Below, in pieces: positions 24,949-33,756 of a stretch of DNA of 64,000 nt. Under the pieces are notes generated by a model. It did no database searches. It worked only from the letters and a program-made list of their open reading frames with translations, and was not told the origin of the DNA. The stretch is from Laspinema palackyanum D2c (GTDB lineage Bacteria; Cyanobacteriota; Cyanobacteriia; Cyanobacteriales; Laspinemataceae), in NCBI RefSeq assembly GCF_025370875.1, contig NZ_JAMXFD010000013.1:115896-179895 (forward strand). Reading direction: 5' to 3'. Position 1 is the stretch's first letter. Every line of letters begins with the position of its first letter. Both the position numbers and the translations under genes were made by a program.

Positions 24949-27312
24949 ATGAGTTTAGGCAATTCCTTCACTTTTAAGATTCTCCATGACACTTTTTTCA
25001 AAGTGTCCACTGCATCATCTTCTACCTTAAGTGCCACTCAAAAAGTAGCGATAAAAGCGGGACAGACCCTTGAGATTAAAAGCTACGAATTGAGCGAAGG
25101 TCATTTCCGCGTTCAATTAGCCCAAGGAATCGCCCCAGTGGGTGAATCGGGCTACTTTTATGACAAACATATCGAACTCATTCCAAACCTCGTTAACTCT
25201 CCCTTCAACAGCGGTAACTCCGTCGAACCCCCGCCCGGTTTTGGGTTGCTAACCATCCGGGAAACCACCAAAATCAAAGCCAAACCGGAAGACTCCTCGG
25301 AACTGAGCGATCGCGAACAAGCCCAACTGCAAGCGGGTCAAACCTTTTTAATCACCGGCCATGCTTGCGTTCCCGGCCATTTTCTAGTTTCCCTTTCCGA
25401 AGAAATCCCGGGATTTGGTAACCGAGGTTATCTTTATCATCCCCATGTTAGCCTCAAAAAAGATGGCTTGGCGATCGACTACGATGCCAACGCCATTACC
25501 CTGACCATTCTCCAAACCAACCCCTTCAAAAAACAACCCATTGACTCTAGCCAACTCCCCCCGGAACAACTCTATTCCCTCAAATCCGGCGAGATTTATG
25601 GCGTAGCCAGCTATGCAATGGAAGCGGGACATTTAAAAATTTCCCTAACCGAAAACCTGCCTCAATTTGGCAATACCGGCTATCTTTTCCCCGATTTTGT
25701 TCAATTAAATCGGGACAATACGCCAATTAGTACCGGGTTTGGCCTCAGCTATCAAGGTCCGACGGAAGTTTTAGTCGAAAAGCCTGTAATTCTCAAAGGC
25801 ACTTATGACCCCCAGAAAATTGCCACCGTCACCTTATCCGCCGAAGATAAATTTTCTCTGCCGGTGCAATTAAATCCGAGTGCAGGCACTTGGCAAGTTA
25901 ATCTCAACAACGGATTTAGTGGGGCGGGTGCTCGCTGGTTACGCCTCAAAGGAACCGATGCTCGGGGTCAATTGATTGGGTCTGACGTTATTAATATTAC
26001 GGTCACCACGGATCCGACAACCGTTGGAGAAGCTTTAACCTTAAAAATTCAGGAGGACACCTTTTTTAAGGTTTCCCCAGTGGATTCCGCCAGTCTGAAT
26101 AATCAGCAAAAAGTTTTAGTTAAAGCAGGGATGACGGTTCAAGTCAGCCGTTATGGATTGTTAGATGGTCATCTCAAGGTTACCCTAGAGAGTCCAATTC
26201 AACCCATCGGTGAGTTTGGCTATTTTTATGAAGGCCATGTGCAACTGAGCAAAGGGAGTAAAGTCTTCAACTTTAATATTGAGGATGTCCAGATTGCTGG
26301 AACTCCTGCTCAAATGTTGGTCACTAAAACTACCTTAATTAAGGCGCAACCTGTTGATTCAGCGAATCTTTCTGCGGCTCAAAAAGCGGAATTGCTGCTG
26401 GGTAAAACCCTGGGAATTACTGGATATGCCTGTACCTCTGGACATTTCCGGGTTACTTTGAGTGAATCGATTCCTGGTTTTGGCAATGTGGGGTATGTGT
26501 ATTGGCAGCACGTTCAAATTAAGAACCGGAATCAGGTGGTGTCGTATGATTCCGATGCGTTGACGGCAACGATTCGGGAGACGACGGCGTTGAAGAAACA
26601 ACCCGTGGATGCAGCGCGGTTGAGTGCTACAGATAAGGTGACTTTACCCCTGGGACGGGTGTATGGCGTGGCGAGTTATGCGATCGAATCGGGACATTTG
26701 AAAGCGTCGTTAACGGAAGAGTTTCCCGGGTTTGGGAATACGGGTTTTCTGTTTCCGGGACATCTGCGGATGCAGCGTGGGGGTCGCACCTTTGATCCAG
26801 TTCCGAATCAAATTGAGTTGAATGTGCCGTATTTTTCCCAACGGGATAATCCTCGCTACTATTGGTCTACCTGCAATGTGACCTCGATCGCGATGGTGTT
26901 TCATTACTATGGCATCCGGTCCAAGCGCGGGGGTCAGTTGGAGGATGAACTGCTGCAATGGTGTTTTAACTATGGCGGAGTCGGGTCCCAAACGGATCAC
27001 AGTGTTTTATCGGCGATGGTCCGCGCTTATGGGTTCAAGCATAGCTTTAGCACCACCAGTACCTGGTCCGATGTGAAGAATGAGCTGATTAATCGCCGTC
27101 CGGTGGTGATTGCCGGATACTTTACGGCAACCGGGCATATTATTACGATTATCGGCTATAACCGGCAAGGGTATATTGTGCAAGACCCTTGGGGAGATGC
27201 ACTGACGGGTTACAGCCATTTGGAAGGACGCCGGTTGATGTATCCCTACAGCTATATGGACCGGGTTTGCGGTCCTGATGGCAATGTTTGGATCCATTCG
27301 ATTCAGAAGTAG
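24949..27312 (+). CDS. Repeat protein with C-terminal C39-like cysteine peptidase domain
   Basis: 787 residues. Residues 1-255 contain three beta-rich repeats of about 80 residues, each with the pattern KxxPxDSxxLSxxxKxxLxxGxxxxxxxxxxxxGHxxVxLxxxxPxFGNxGYxYxxHVxL. An Ig-like module follows (about 265-355, SGAGARWLRLKGTDARG), then a second set of three repeats (about 360-620). The C-terminal 160 residues are a C39-like peptidase: Cys in WSTCNVTSIAM, His in ATGHIITIIGY, Asp in VQDPWGDA. No signal peptide is seen. It may be a cell-wall or surface-acting hydrolase with ligand-binding repeats; substrate unknown. Confidence 0.85.
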   Translation: MSLGNSFTFKILHDTFFKVSTASSSTLSATQKVAIKAGQTLEIKSYELSEGHFRVQLAQGIAPVGESGYFYDKHIELIPNLVNSPFNSGNSVEPPPGFGLLTIRETTKIKAKPEDSSELSDREQAQLQAGQTFLITGHACVPGHFLVSLSEEIPGFGNRGYLYHPHVSLKKDGLAIDYDANAITLTILQTNPFKKQPIDSSQLPPEQLYSLKSGEIYGVASYAMEAGHLKISLTENLPQFGNTGYLFPDFVQLNRDNTPISTGFGLSYQGPTEVLVEKPVILKGTYDPQKIATVTLSAEDKFSLPVQLNPSAGTWQVNLNNGFSGAGARWLRLKGTDARGQLIGSDVINITVTTDPTTVGEALTLKIQEDTFFKVSPVDSASLNNQQKVLVKAGMTVQVSRYGLLDGHLKVTLESPIQPIGEFGYFYEGHVQLSKGSKVFNFNIEDVQIAGTPAQMLVTKTTLIKAQPVDSANLSAAQKAELLLGKTLGITGYACTSGHFRVTLSESIPGFGNVGYVYWQHVQIKNRNQVVSYDSDALTATIRETTALKKQPVDAARLSATDKVTLPLGRVYGVASYAIESGHLKASLTEEFPGFGNTGFLFPGHLRMQRGGRTFDPVPNQIELNVPYFSQRDNPRYYWSTCNVTSIAMVFHYYGIRSKRGGQLEDELLQWCFNYGGVGSQTDHSVLSAMVRAYGFKHSFSTTSTWSDVKNELINRRPVVIAGYFTATGHIITIIGYNRQGYIVQDPWGDALTGYSHLEGRRLMYPYSYMDRVCGPDGNVWIHSIQK

Positions 27313-27367
27313 GTGTGAACAACGGCCAATCTAGGATACGGATGCCCTATCAAGGGTAAAATTTAGG

Positions 27368-27400
27368 AACGGGAGGGTGCGATCGCCCTCCCGTTTCTGT
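27368..27400 (+). terminator. Hairpin terminator containing HIP1
   Basis: AACGGGAGGG / CCCTCCCGTT with an 8-base loop containing part of GCGATCGC, followed by TCTGT. It is 55 bases after the C39 protein gene. The T tract is weak. Confidence 0.6.
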
Positions 27401-27558
27401 CGTTATCCCACCCCAGATGCGGCGACTGGAGTCGGTATTGTGATTAAGGCACAGCCGATCGCGACTCTAAAATCTAAACCCTCAAATCCTCTCCCTGCGC
27501 TATCCTGAGCTTAGAGGCCATTTAAGTATGAATCATTGACACTCAGGAGATTAAAGCG

Positions 27559-28032
27559 ATGAGTTGGAACAGTTCTACCCCAGTAACCGATCGCATTTTT
27601 GCCAGTTTGCCCTACCTACTGCCCCTGATTGTGGGGGTAGAATTTGGGATGTTTTTGTTCAAAGAGTTTCCCTTTCTTCAAGTCTTTTTAACCCCCCTAC
27701 TCCCTTTAAGGGCCCTGTATTATAGCAATCAATGGATGGGACTGATTATCTTTTTCGTCCTGCTGTTTGCTGTGGTTAGAAACGACAATATCAGCCGCTT
27801 CATTCGGTTTAATACCATGCAGGCAATTTTGCTAAATATTGTGTTATCCATCACAGGTTTGGTGGTGGAACTGCTCGGGAAGGGCCTCCCGACCTTGGCG
27901 GTGCAGACGCTGTTTAATATGCTGTTTTTAGGAACGATCGCAGCGGTGGTTTACTCTGTGGTGCAGTCCTTGTTGGGGCGCTATGCCGAAATTCCGACGA
28001 TTTCTGAAGCGGTGCATATGCAGGTACGCTAG
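27559..28032 (+). CDS. Tic20 family membrane protein
   Basis: 157 residues with four hydrophobic helices: LPYLLPLIVGVEFGMFLF, WMGLIIFFVLLFAVV, NTMQAILLNIVLSITGLV, and LFNMLFLGTIAAVVYSVV. The RFIRFNTMQAILL segment is the typical Tic20 signature. In plants Tic20 is a channel candidate for import across the inner chloroplast envelope; the role of cyanobacterial homologues in the plasma membrane is not settled. An AGGAG ribosome site precedes the ATG (TCAGGAGATTAAAGCG). Confidence 0.92.
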   Translation: MSWNSSTPVTDRIFASLPYLLPLIVGVEFGMFLFKEFPFLQVFLTPLLPLRALYYSNQWMGLIIFFVLLFAVVRNDNISRFIRFNTMQAILLNIVLSITGLVVELLGKGLPTLAVQTLFNMLFLGTIAAVVYSVVQSLLGRYAEIPTISEAVHMQVR

Positions 28033-28087
28033 AACGGACCAGCAGCCAATGGCTGCTGGTGCAGCAATTTAGGCAGATGACGACTAA

Positions 28088-28879
28088 CTATAGATCCGAT
28101 GGGGTTAGACGTTGCCTGACGGTATTTTCTAAGCTGCCAATGCCTTCAATTTCCACCCGGACGCGATCGCCCACCTGCAATGGCCCTATCCCTTCCGGGG
28201 TTCCCGTCAATACCACATCTCCTGGGAGTAGGGTCATCACTTGAGAAATATAGGAAACCAAGACATCCGGGGGAAACACCATATTATCAATGACGCTCGA
28301 TTGCACAGGTTCGGGGGCATCATTCACAAAAGTCTGTAAACCCGCTCCAGGACTGAGTTCTCGAACAATCCAAGGCCCCAAGGGACAAAAGGTATCAAAT
28401 CCCTTGCCTCGGGTCCATTGACCATCTTTTTTTTGTAAGTCCCTCGCCGTCACATCATTGGCGATGGTATATCCCCAAATTTTCCCCGTTGCCTCCTCCG
28501 GCGTACAATCCACGCACCGTTCTCCAATCACAAGGGCCAATTCTCCCTCATAATCGACCCGCTCAGACTGAGGCGGATAGGCGATCTCGTCTCCATCAGC
28601 AATCACCGCAGTTGGGGGTTTCAAAAAGAGTAGGGGTTCTCTAGGAACTGGCGTTCCCATCTCAGCGGCATGATCTGCATAGTTTTTGCCGACGGCGACA
28701 ATTTTTGACGGAACGCAAGGCGCGAGGATCCTGTACGTTTCGGGTTCGAGGAATCGTTCGGTTGGTTTTCCCTTTAACCAGGGGGGCGCATCAAGCAACT
28801 GAACGCCTCTACTCAATTGAAGTAATCCATAGTAAATCCGTCCCTCTGGGGTTTGGATTCGGACGTAGCGCTGTGCCAT
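28088..28879 (-). CDS. Fumarylacetoacetate hydrolase (FAH) family protein
   Basis: 263 residues. The FAH signature is complete: AVGKNYADHAAEMG, FLKPPTAVIADGDEI, VDYEGELALVIG (metal-binding Glu residues), GYTIANDVTARDLQKKD, GKGFDTFCPLGPWI and DVVLTGTPEGIGPLQVGDRV. The family cleaves C-C bonds or isomerises/decarboxylates small diketo acids using Mg2+. The native substrate cannot be assigned; homologues include YcgM/YisK-like acylpyruvase or oxaloacetate decarboxylase. It converges with the Tic20 gene. Confidence 0.92.
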   Translation of the reverse strand: MAQRYVRIQTPEGRIYYGLLQLSRGVQLLDAPPWLKGKPTERFLEPETYRILAPCVPSKIVAVGKNYADHAAEMGTPVPREPLLFLKPPTAVIADGDEIAYPPQSERVDYEGELALVIGERCVDCTPEEATGKIWGYTIANDVTARDLQKKDGQWTRGKGFDTFCPLGPWIVRELSPGAGLQTFVNDAPEPVQSSVIDNMVFPPDVLVSYISQVMTLLPGDVVLTGTPEGIGPLQVGDRVRVEIEGIGSLENTVRQRLTPSDL

Positions 28880-29401
28880 AACGTTGATTTATGCCCTCTG
28901 TCGTAGTGTGATGTTTGGCTCTTCTGACCCTAGTCTTAGGAGTTTTAGAATTAGTCTTTAGCAGTTCTAGGCACCCTCTTCATCGCCCCAAATGGTATCC
29001 TGTCCTTGGGTTAAAAAGATCTCCTTTTGCCATCACATCGGAAAAAAATATCTCATCACTTCACTCCGTTTAAATAAAAAAACGATTATTCTCCCTGGGG
29101 GGTTGTTGTGACTACAAGAGTAAAGTCGCCAATTCGGGAGAACGGTGATGGTCCTGAACGCTACTGGACTTTTTTGGTCGAGGCTGTAGAAATCGGAACC
29201 GGGTATGATACGATAAAAAATTGCGTGTAAAATCAAGGCGAAAGCGGAGAGACTCCCTAACCCTTGCCATGCCTTGCTTCTTCACCAGAATGGCCGAACC
29301 CCTGCCCGGTTGACCAGAGCAACCGGCCACAGAGCAGCGTCTTTGCAGGAGAATCGGGCCCTGAGCGAAGAAGCCATTTAGTCCATAAGGAGATTCCCAG
29401 A
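28880..29401. other. Divergent intergenic region before rpsF
   Basis: About 520 bases with no credible gene. It carries the promoter of the FAH gene (minus) and of rpsF (plus). TACGATAAAAAATTG near 29207 resembles a -10 region, and the rpsF leader would be long (about 180 bases). I found no known ribosomal autoregulatory motif by eye. Confidence 0.4.
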
Positions 29402-29731
29402 ATGCGGTATATTTACGAAACCATGTACATCCTGCGCCCCGACCTCGGAGAGGAACTCACCGATGGGGCGATCGCCAAATATCAAGGCATCTTACAAGAG
29501 AATGGGGTCACCACTGTGGAGACTCAACACCGGGGTAAGCGTCGCCTTGCTTATGAAATCGGCAAGCATCGCGATGGCATCTACATTCAAATGAACTATG
29601 AATGTGATGGCAGCCAAGTGGCCCCCTTAGAACGAGCCATGCGGTTGAGTGAAGACGTGATCCGCTATCTCACCATCAAGCAAACCGTTCGGGAAGTCGA
29701 GGCGGAAGAAGAGGTTGAGGCAACGGCTTAA
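29402..29731 (+). CDS. rpsF: 30S ribosomal protein S6
   Basis: 109 residues from ATG 29402, with AAGGAGA 11 bases upstream. The S6 ferredoxin-like fold is clear: [18 protein letters not shown], then [19 protein letters not shown] and VIRYLTIK. The acidic tail ([12 protein letters not shown]) is longer than that of E. coli processed S6 and is unlike photosynthetic relatives only in detail. It binds S18 in the platform of the small subunit. An in-frame extension to 29264 is not conserved. Confidence 0.96.
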   Translation: MRYIYETMYILRPDLGEELTDGAIAKYQGILQENGVTTVETQHRGKRRLAYEIGKHRDGIYIQMNYECDGSQVAPLERAMRLSEDVIRYLTIKQTVREVEAEEEVEATA

Positions 29732-29942
29732 TCCGGACTCAACCCGACCCGCTGAGGCGGTTGCATCCATCCCTTGGGCCAATGGATTGACAGGCGCTCG
29801 GCGATCGTGCAACCATAAAAGATTGGCTGTCTATATTAAGCTCGGATCAGGTTCAGCCCTGATAAAAGCAGGGGCGATCGCTCATCTATAGACCGAAGAC
29901 CGATCAACCCGCTACCTGTACGGCACACTCCACCAGAATTCT

Positions 29943-30326
29943 ATGACTTACGCAATTATCGAAACCGGCGGCAAACAACTGCGAGTAGAACCCGGTCGTT
30001 TCTACGACATCGAGTTACTTCCCGTAGATGCCGAAGAAAGCATTACCCTGGAAAATCTCTTACTGATTCAGCATGAGGATCAGGTTCATATCGGTCAACC
30101 CTTCGTAGAAGGTGCGACCCTCCAAGCGACCGTCATGCAGCATTACCGGGGTCGCAAGGTGATCGTCTATAAGATGAAACCCAAAAAGAAAACCCGCAAA
30201 AAGCGCGGACATCGCCAAGAAATCACTCGGCTGATGATCGACTCCATCAGCTTGAATGGGGCGGTGTTAGCATCGGCTGAAAATAACACTCCAGCCTCAT
30301 CTACCCCCTCAACTGAGGCAGAATAA
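29943..30326 (+). CDS. rplU: 50S ribosomal protein L21
   Basis: 127 residues: MTYAIIETGGKQLRVEPGRF at the start, GRKVIVYKMKPKKKTRKKRGHRQE in the 23S rRNA-binding tail, then a Thr/Pro-rich C-terminal extension of about 20 residues (NNTPASSTPSTEAE) found in many cyanobacteria. It is followed by rpmA 142 bases downstream, the standard rplU-rpmA order. Confidence 0.97.
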   Translation: MTYAIIETGGKQLRVEPGRFYDIELLPVDAEESITLENLLLIQHEDQVHIGQPFVEGATLQATVMQHYRGRKVIVYKMKPKKKTRKKRGHRQEITRLMIDSISLNGAVLASAENNTPASSTPSTEAE

Positions 30327-30468
30327 GAACAGCGGGAATTGAGGAGTCAGTTGGAGGGGCATTAAGCGATGGCGCAGTCCGGACAACGGACCCTCCCATT
30401 GGGCCCTTCCCGGTGCTACCCTTTCCCAAGATTCAATCCTGAAATTACTGAAGTAACACAGAGGAACT

Positions 30469-30756
30469 ATGGCTCATAAGAAAGGTACGGGTAGTACACG
30501 CAACGGACGTGACTCTAATGCCCAGCGTCTTGGCGTCAAGCGCTATGGGGGTCAAGTCGTCCGCGCCGGAAATATCCTAGTCCGTCAGCGCGGCACCAAG
30601 TTTCACCCTGGACAAAATGTCGGGCGTGGCAGTGACGATACTTTGTTTGCCCTGATTGATGGGGTTGTTACTTTTGAACGCAAGGGCAAGAGTGGCAAAA
30701 AAATCAGTGTTTATGCAGTGGCAGCAACGGCAGAACCCGTGGCAGTTGAAGCATAA
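30469..30756 (+). CDS. rpmA: 50S ribosomal protein L27
   Basis: 95 residues starting [20 protein letters not shown], the conserved N-terminus that reaches the peptidyl transferase centre. No bacterial-firmicute-type N-terminal extension for protease cleavage is present. The ribosome site is GAGGAAC. It is the last gene of the rplU-rpmA unit and is followed by a strong terminator. Confidence 0.97.
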   Translation: MAHKKGTGSTRNGRDSNAQRLGVKRYGGQVVRAGNILVRQRGTKFHPGQNVGRGSDDTLFALIDGVVTFERKGKSGKKISVYAVAATAEPVAVEA

Positions 30757-30783
30757 ATGGCGTGAGTCCAGTCCAGAGAATTT

Positions 30784-30821
30784 AAAAAAGGGCAGATGCG
30801 ATCGCGTCTGCCCTTTTTTTC
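30784..30821 (+). terminator. Strong rho-independent terminator after rpmA
   Basis: AAAAAAGGGCAGA / TCTGCCCTTTTTTT with a loop TGCGATCGCG containing HIP1. It is 30 bases after the rpmA stop. Confidence 0.92.
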
Positions 30822-30879
30822 CTGATTTTTTCTGACCCACAACCGGAGACCCTCATGGCTAAACCCCACCCCCAACAAC

Positions 30880-31210
30880 CTTACAAAAGTAGGTTTTTTA
30901 CGTTCAGCGGGATTTACCTAAAATTTAAGTACACTTCCGGTCCCCTCCCCTGTGTCTTGGTCCGGGTTAGGGTGGGGTCCTCCTGACGTGGCGTAAGCCA
31001 CGTCAGGAAGTAGTAGTGCGTGCAGGGTCCTGGTGACTGGTTAAGCACATCACGAAAAGAATAGGTTGGCACCCGGCTCCATACAGGCCCTTAAACCCAA
31101 AAGAGTGCGTTATGTGGCGATCGCCCAAGAAGAACCCCACCCTAACCCTCCCCTTGGCAAGGGGAGGGGACCGGAGGTTCAGTTAAGCGTAAAAAACCTA
31201 CTCTTGTAAG
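30880..31210. repeat. Inverted-repeat element of about 330 bp
   Basis: CTTACAAAAGTAGGTTTTTT (30880-30899) is matched in reverse at 31191-31210 (AAAAAACCTACTCTTGTAAG). Inside, GGTCCCCTCCCC and GGGTTAGGGTGGGG (30938-30983) are matched by CCCCACCCTAACCCTCCCC and GGGGAGGGGACC (31134-31171). A central palindrome CCTGACGTGG/CCACGTCAGG is at 30982-31006. No ORF of a transposase is present; it could be a MITE-like element or two opposed copies of one repeat. Confidence 0.65.
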
Positions 31211-31337
31211 CCCCCAACAACTCACCCATAGCCCAGGAAACAAGATGTTACAAAACGTAACTAAATGCGCCAGCGATCGCCAGATAACTCTAGACTGAAG
31301 TCTTGAAACTGTCGCGTTTTCCTTCCTTAATTCAGAT

Positions 31338-32327
31338 ATGTTTCCAACTCATCGCCCTCGCCGTTTGCGTCAGCACCCCCAACTCCGCCGAATGGTGCGA
31401 GAAAATCTCCTCACCACCAGCGACTTAATCTATCCCCTGTTTGCCGTCCCGGGGGAATCTGTCGCTAAGGAAGTCTCATCCATGCCAGGAGTCTATCAAC
31501 TCTCGGTGGATAAAATTGTCGAAGAAGCTAAAGAAGTCTATGATTTGGGCATTCCTGCCATTATCCTCTTTGGCATTCCCGAAAACAAAGATATTGAGGC
31601 AACCGGCGCATGGCATGATTGCGGAATTGTCCAGAAAGCAACCGCTGCGGTGAAAGCAGCGGTTCCTGAACTCCTAGTCATCGTGGATACCTGTCTGTGT
31701 GAGTACACCAGTCATGGACATTGCGGCTATTTAGAAGTAGGGGACTTAATGGGTCGGGTACTCAACGATCCCACCCTGGAGTTGTTGAAAAAAACGGCGA
31801 TCGCCCAAGCAAAGGCCGGTGCAGATATCATCGCACCATCAGGGATGATGGATGGATTCGTTCAGGCGATTCGGTCGGGATTAGATGGGGCGGGATTTGA
31901 AGATATCCCCATCCTGTCTTATGCGGCGAAATATGCCTCCGCCTATTATGGCCCGTTCCGAGATGCTGCCGATTCCTCTCCACAATTTGGCGATCGGCGC
32001 ACCTATCAAATGGATCCGGCCAATGGTCGCGAGGCCCTGACTGAAATTGAACTGGACATCCAGGAAGGGGCGGATATGTTGATGGTGAAACCAGCCCTCG
32101 CCTATATGGATATTATTTGGCGTGTCAAACAGGCGAGTAACCTGCCCGTTGCCGCTTATAACGTTTCTGGGGAATATGCGATGGTCAAAGCTGCTGCCCT
32201 CAATGGCTGGATTGACGAGGAACGAGTGGTCCTAGAAACGTTAACTGGCTTCAAGCGCGCCGGTGCGGACCTGATTCTCACCTACCATGCGAAAGATGCC
32301 GCCCGTTGGCTGGCAAACCAGTCCTAG
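31338..32327 (+). CDS. hemB: Porphobilinogen synthase (delta-aminolevulinate dehydratase)
   Basis: 329 residues. The cysteine-rich metal region [15 protein letters not shown] and the two Schiff-base lysines ([17 protein letters not shown] and [12 protein letters not shown]) are visible. It condenses two 5-aminolevulinate molecules to porphobilinogen in heme and chlorophyll synthesis. The size equals that of other cyanobacterial HemB. The gene stands alone; a dense array of palindromes follows its stop directly. Confidence 0.97.
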   Translation: MFPTHRPRRLRQHPQLRRMVRENLLTTSDLIYPLFAVPGESVAKEVSSMPGVYQLSVDKIVEEAKEVYDLGIPAIILFGIPENKDIEATGAWHDCGIVQKATAAVKAAVPELLVIVDTCLCEYTSHGHCGYLEVGDLMGRVLNDPTLELLKKTAIAQAKAGADIIAPSGMMDGFVQAIRSGLDGAGFEDIPILSYAAKYASAYYGPFRDAADSSPQFGDRRTYQMDPANGREALTEIELDIQEGADMLMVKPALAYMDIIWRVKQASNLPVAAYNVSGEYAMVKAAALNGWIDEERVVLETLTGFKRAGADLILTYHAKDAARWLANQS

Positions 32328-32760
32328 GCGACAACCGGCCGCCAATCGTTTAAACGATTGGCGGCCTAACAGTGGCAACACCCGGCCGCCAATCGTTTAA
32401 ACGATTGGCGGCCTAATAGCGGAAGTCGGTTAAAACCGACATCTTGCAGCAGTGGCGACAACCGGCGGGGGTTTAAACCCCCGCCTAACAGCTAAAGTCG
32501 GTTGAAACCGACTAAAAACACCACGGGATAAGACTTGCAGTCGTCTTTAGACGACTTTAGCTATTAGGCGGGGGTTTAAACCCCCGCCGGTTGTTGAGAA
32601 TGGTGCAAGATGTCAGTTTCAACCGACTGAAAGTCTTATGCGGTCATATTTTTAGTCGTCTTTAGACGACTTTAGCTATTAGGCGAGGGATTTATCCCCC
32701 GCCGCTTGTTGCTTGTTGCCACTTTAGCTATGAGGCCGCCAACGTTTAAACCCCCGCCTG
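32328..32760. repeat. Dense array of palindromic REP-like hairpins
   Basis: About ten hairpins in 430 bases. Two near-identical units GGCCGCCAATCGTTTAAACG/CGATTGGCGGCC (32337-32369 and 32383-32415). GGCGGGGGTTTAAACCCCCGCC is at 32464-32485 and 32562-32583, and degenerate copies end the array. Interspersed are AAGTCGGTT-AACCGACT and GTCGTCTTTAGACGAC units. Linkers such as GACATCTTGCA and CAACCGGCGG recur. No coding sequence is supported. Confidence 0.92.
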
Positions 32761-33282
32761 GTGTTGCTGTAGCAGTCCTCTACCCCATCGTCACCCCTGG
32801 GCAAGCCCGGATATTTACTGAACAAGACGGGTACAGAACCCCAGAAAACTGTGGGACTATTTGTTACCGCTTTTGGGGCAAAATGTCAAGAAATTATGAT
32901 ATAAAAAATTAGAATTAAGGTAGTCAATTTATCAGTTATGTTATAAGAATAGTTATAGGATTAAAACTTAATCGGATTTTAGGAATAAACAGCAGAACCC
33001 TTTGGCTTCGACTTTAGAACGCGACTGCCGGGGGAAACAAAAACCAGCCCGTCCTTGTTGTCGGAGTGGGAAATTTATTCTCAGATTTCCTCAAAACAAG
33101 GAAACCTCTGTGGAGTGCAGGAGCGGAACTATACGACCCGCTCATTCCCAAAAGCTTATACCTCCGAATTAATACCCCGAGTTGGGGTCACTTTAAGCAA
33201 GAGAGGGTTACAGACTACAAAGCACTCGACTCCAGAGCGATTTGTCAATAAACCTAGACATCAAGTGAGTAGGAAAAGGACG
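32761..33282. other. Intergenic, upstream of the GNAT gene
   Basis: About 520 bases. An AT-rich part at 32880-32985 (TATGATATAAAAAATTAG) could carry a promoter. An open frame extends the GNAT gene back to 33055 but has no conserved features, so I treat it as noncoding leader. Confidence 0.4.
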
Positions 33283-33756
33283 ATGGATTGCAGCCACATT
33301 CAATTTCGCGATCGCAAAGAAGATGTAGATATCCAACAGCTTAAACGGCTATTTGAACTCACCGCATTTTGGGCGCGAGAGCGAAAAGTTGAGGATTTAG
33401 CCATCGCGATCGCCAACAGCGATCCCGTGATTACCGTTTGGGAAGGAGAGCGCCTGATTGGGTTAGCGCGTGCCACCTCCGACGGCATTTATCGAGCTAC
33501 GATTTGGGATGTGATCATTCACCCGGAATATCAAGGGGTGGGATTGGGACGCAAATTAGTCGAAACCCTCTTAAGTCATCCCCGGATGAATCGAGTCGAG
33601 CGAGTTTACCTGATGACCACCCATCAGCAGCGATTCTATGAGCGGATTGGGTTCGAGGAAAACTCCACGACGACAATGGTCCTCTACAATAACCAAAACT
33701 TCACGGAAGAACTGAAGACTCGCGAAGTGCTCGTGGAAGCAAGCATTGAAGTCTAG
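33283..33756 (+). CDS. GNAT family N-acetyltransferase
   Basis: 157 residues from ATG 33283. The acetyl-CoA motif A is HPEYQGVGLGRKLVETLL (Q/R-x-x-G-x-G/A), preceded by AGLARATSDG-like beta strands (LIGLARATSDGIYRATIWDVII) and followed by QQRFYERIGFEE, the motif B. The acceptor substrate is unknown. It overlaps the 3' end of the convergent kinase-like gene by 56 bases. The in-frame extension to 33055 has no GNAT features. Confidence 0.9.
   Translation: MDCSHIQFRDRKEDVDIQQLKRLFELTAFWARERKVEDLAIAIANSDPVITVWEGERLIGLARATSDGIYRATIWDVIIHPEYQGVGLGRKLVETLLSHPRMNRVERVYLMTTHQQRFYERIGFEENSTTTMVLYNNQNFTEELKTREVLVEASIEV

Noticed and set aside
32328..32760. Possible CRISPR array in the hairpin cluster after hemB
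   Set aside because: Units are palindromes of different lengths with no regular spacers of 30-40 bases and no cas genes.
33055..33282. N-terminal extension of the GNAT protein
   Set aside because: No domain in the extension and a complete GNAT fold starts after ATG 33283.
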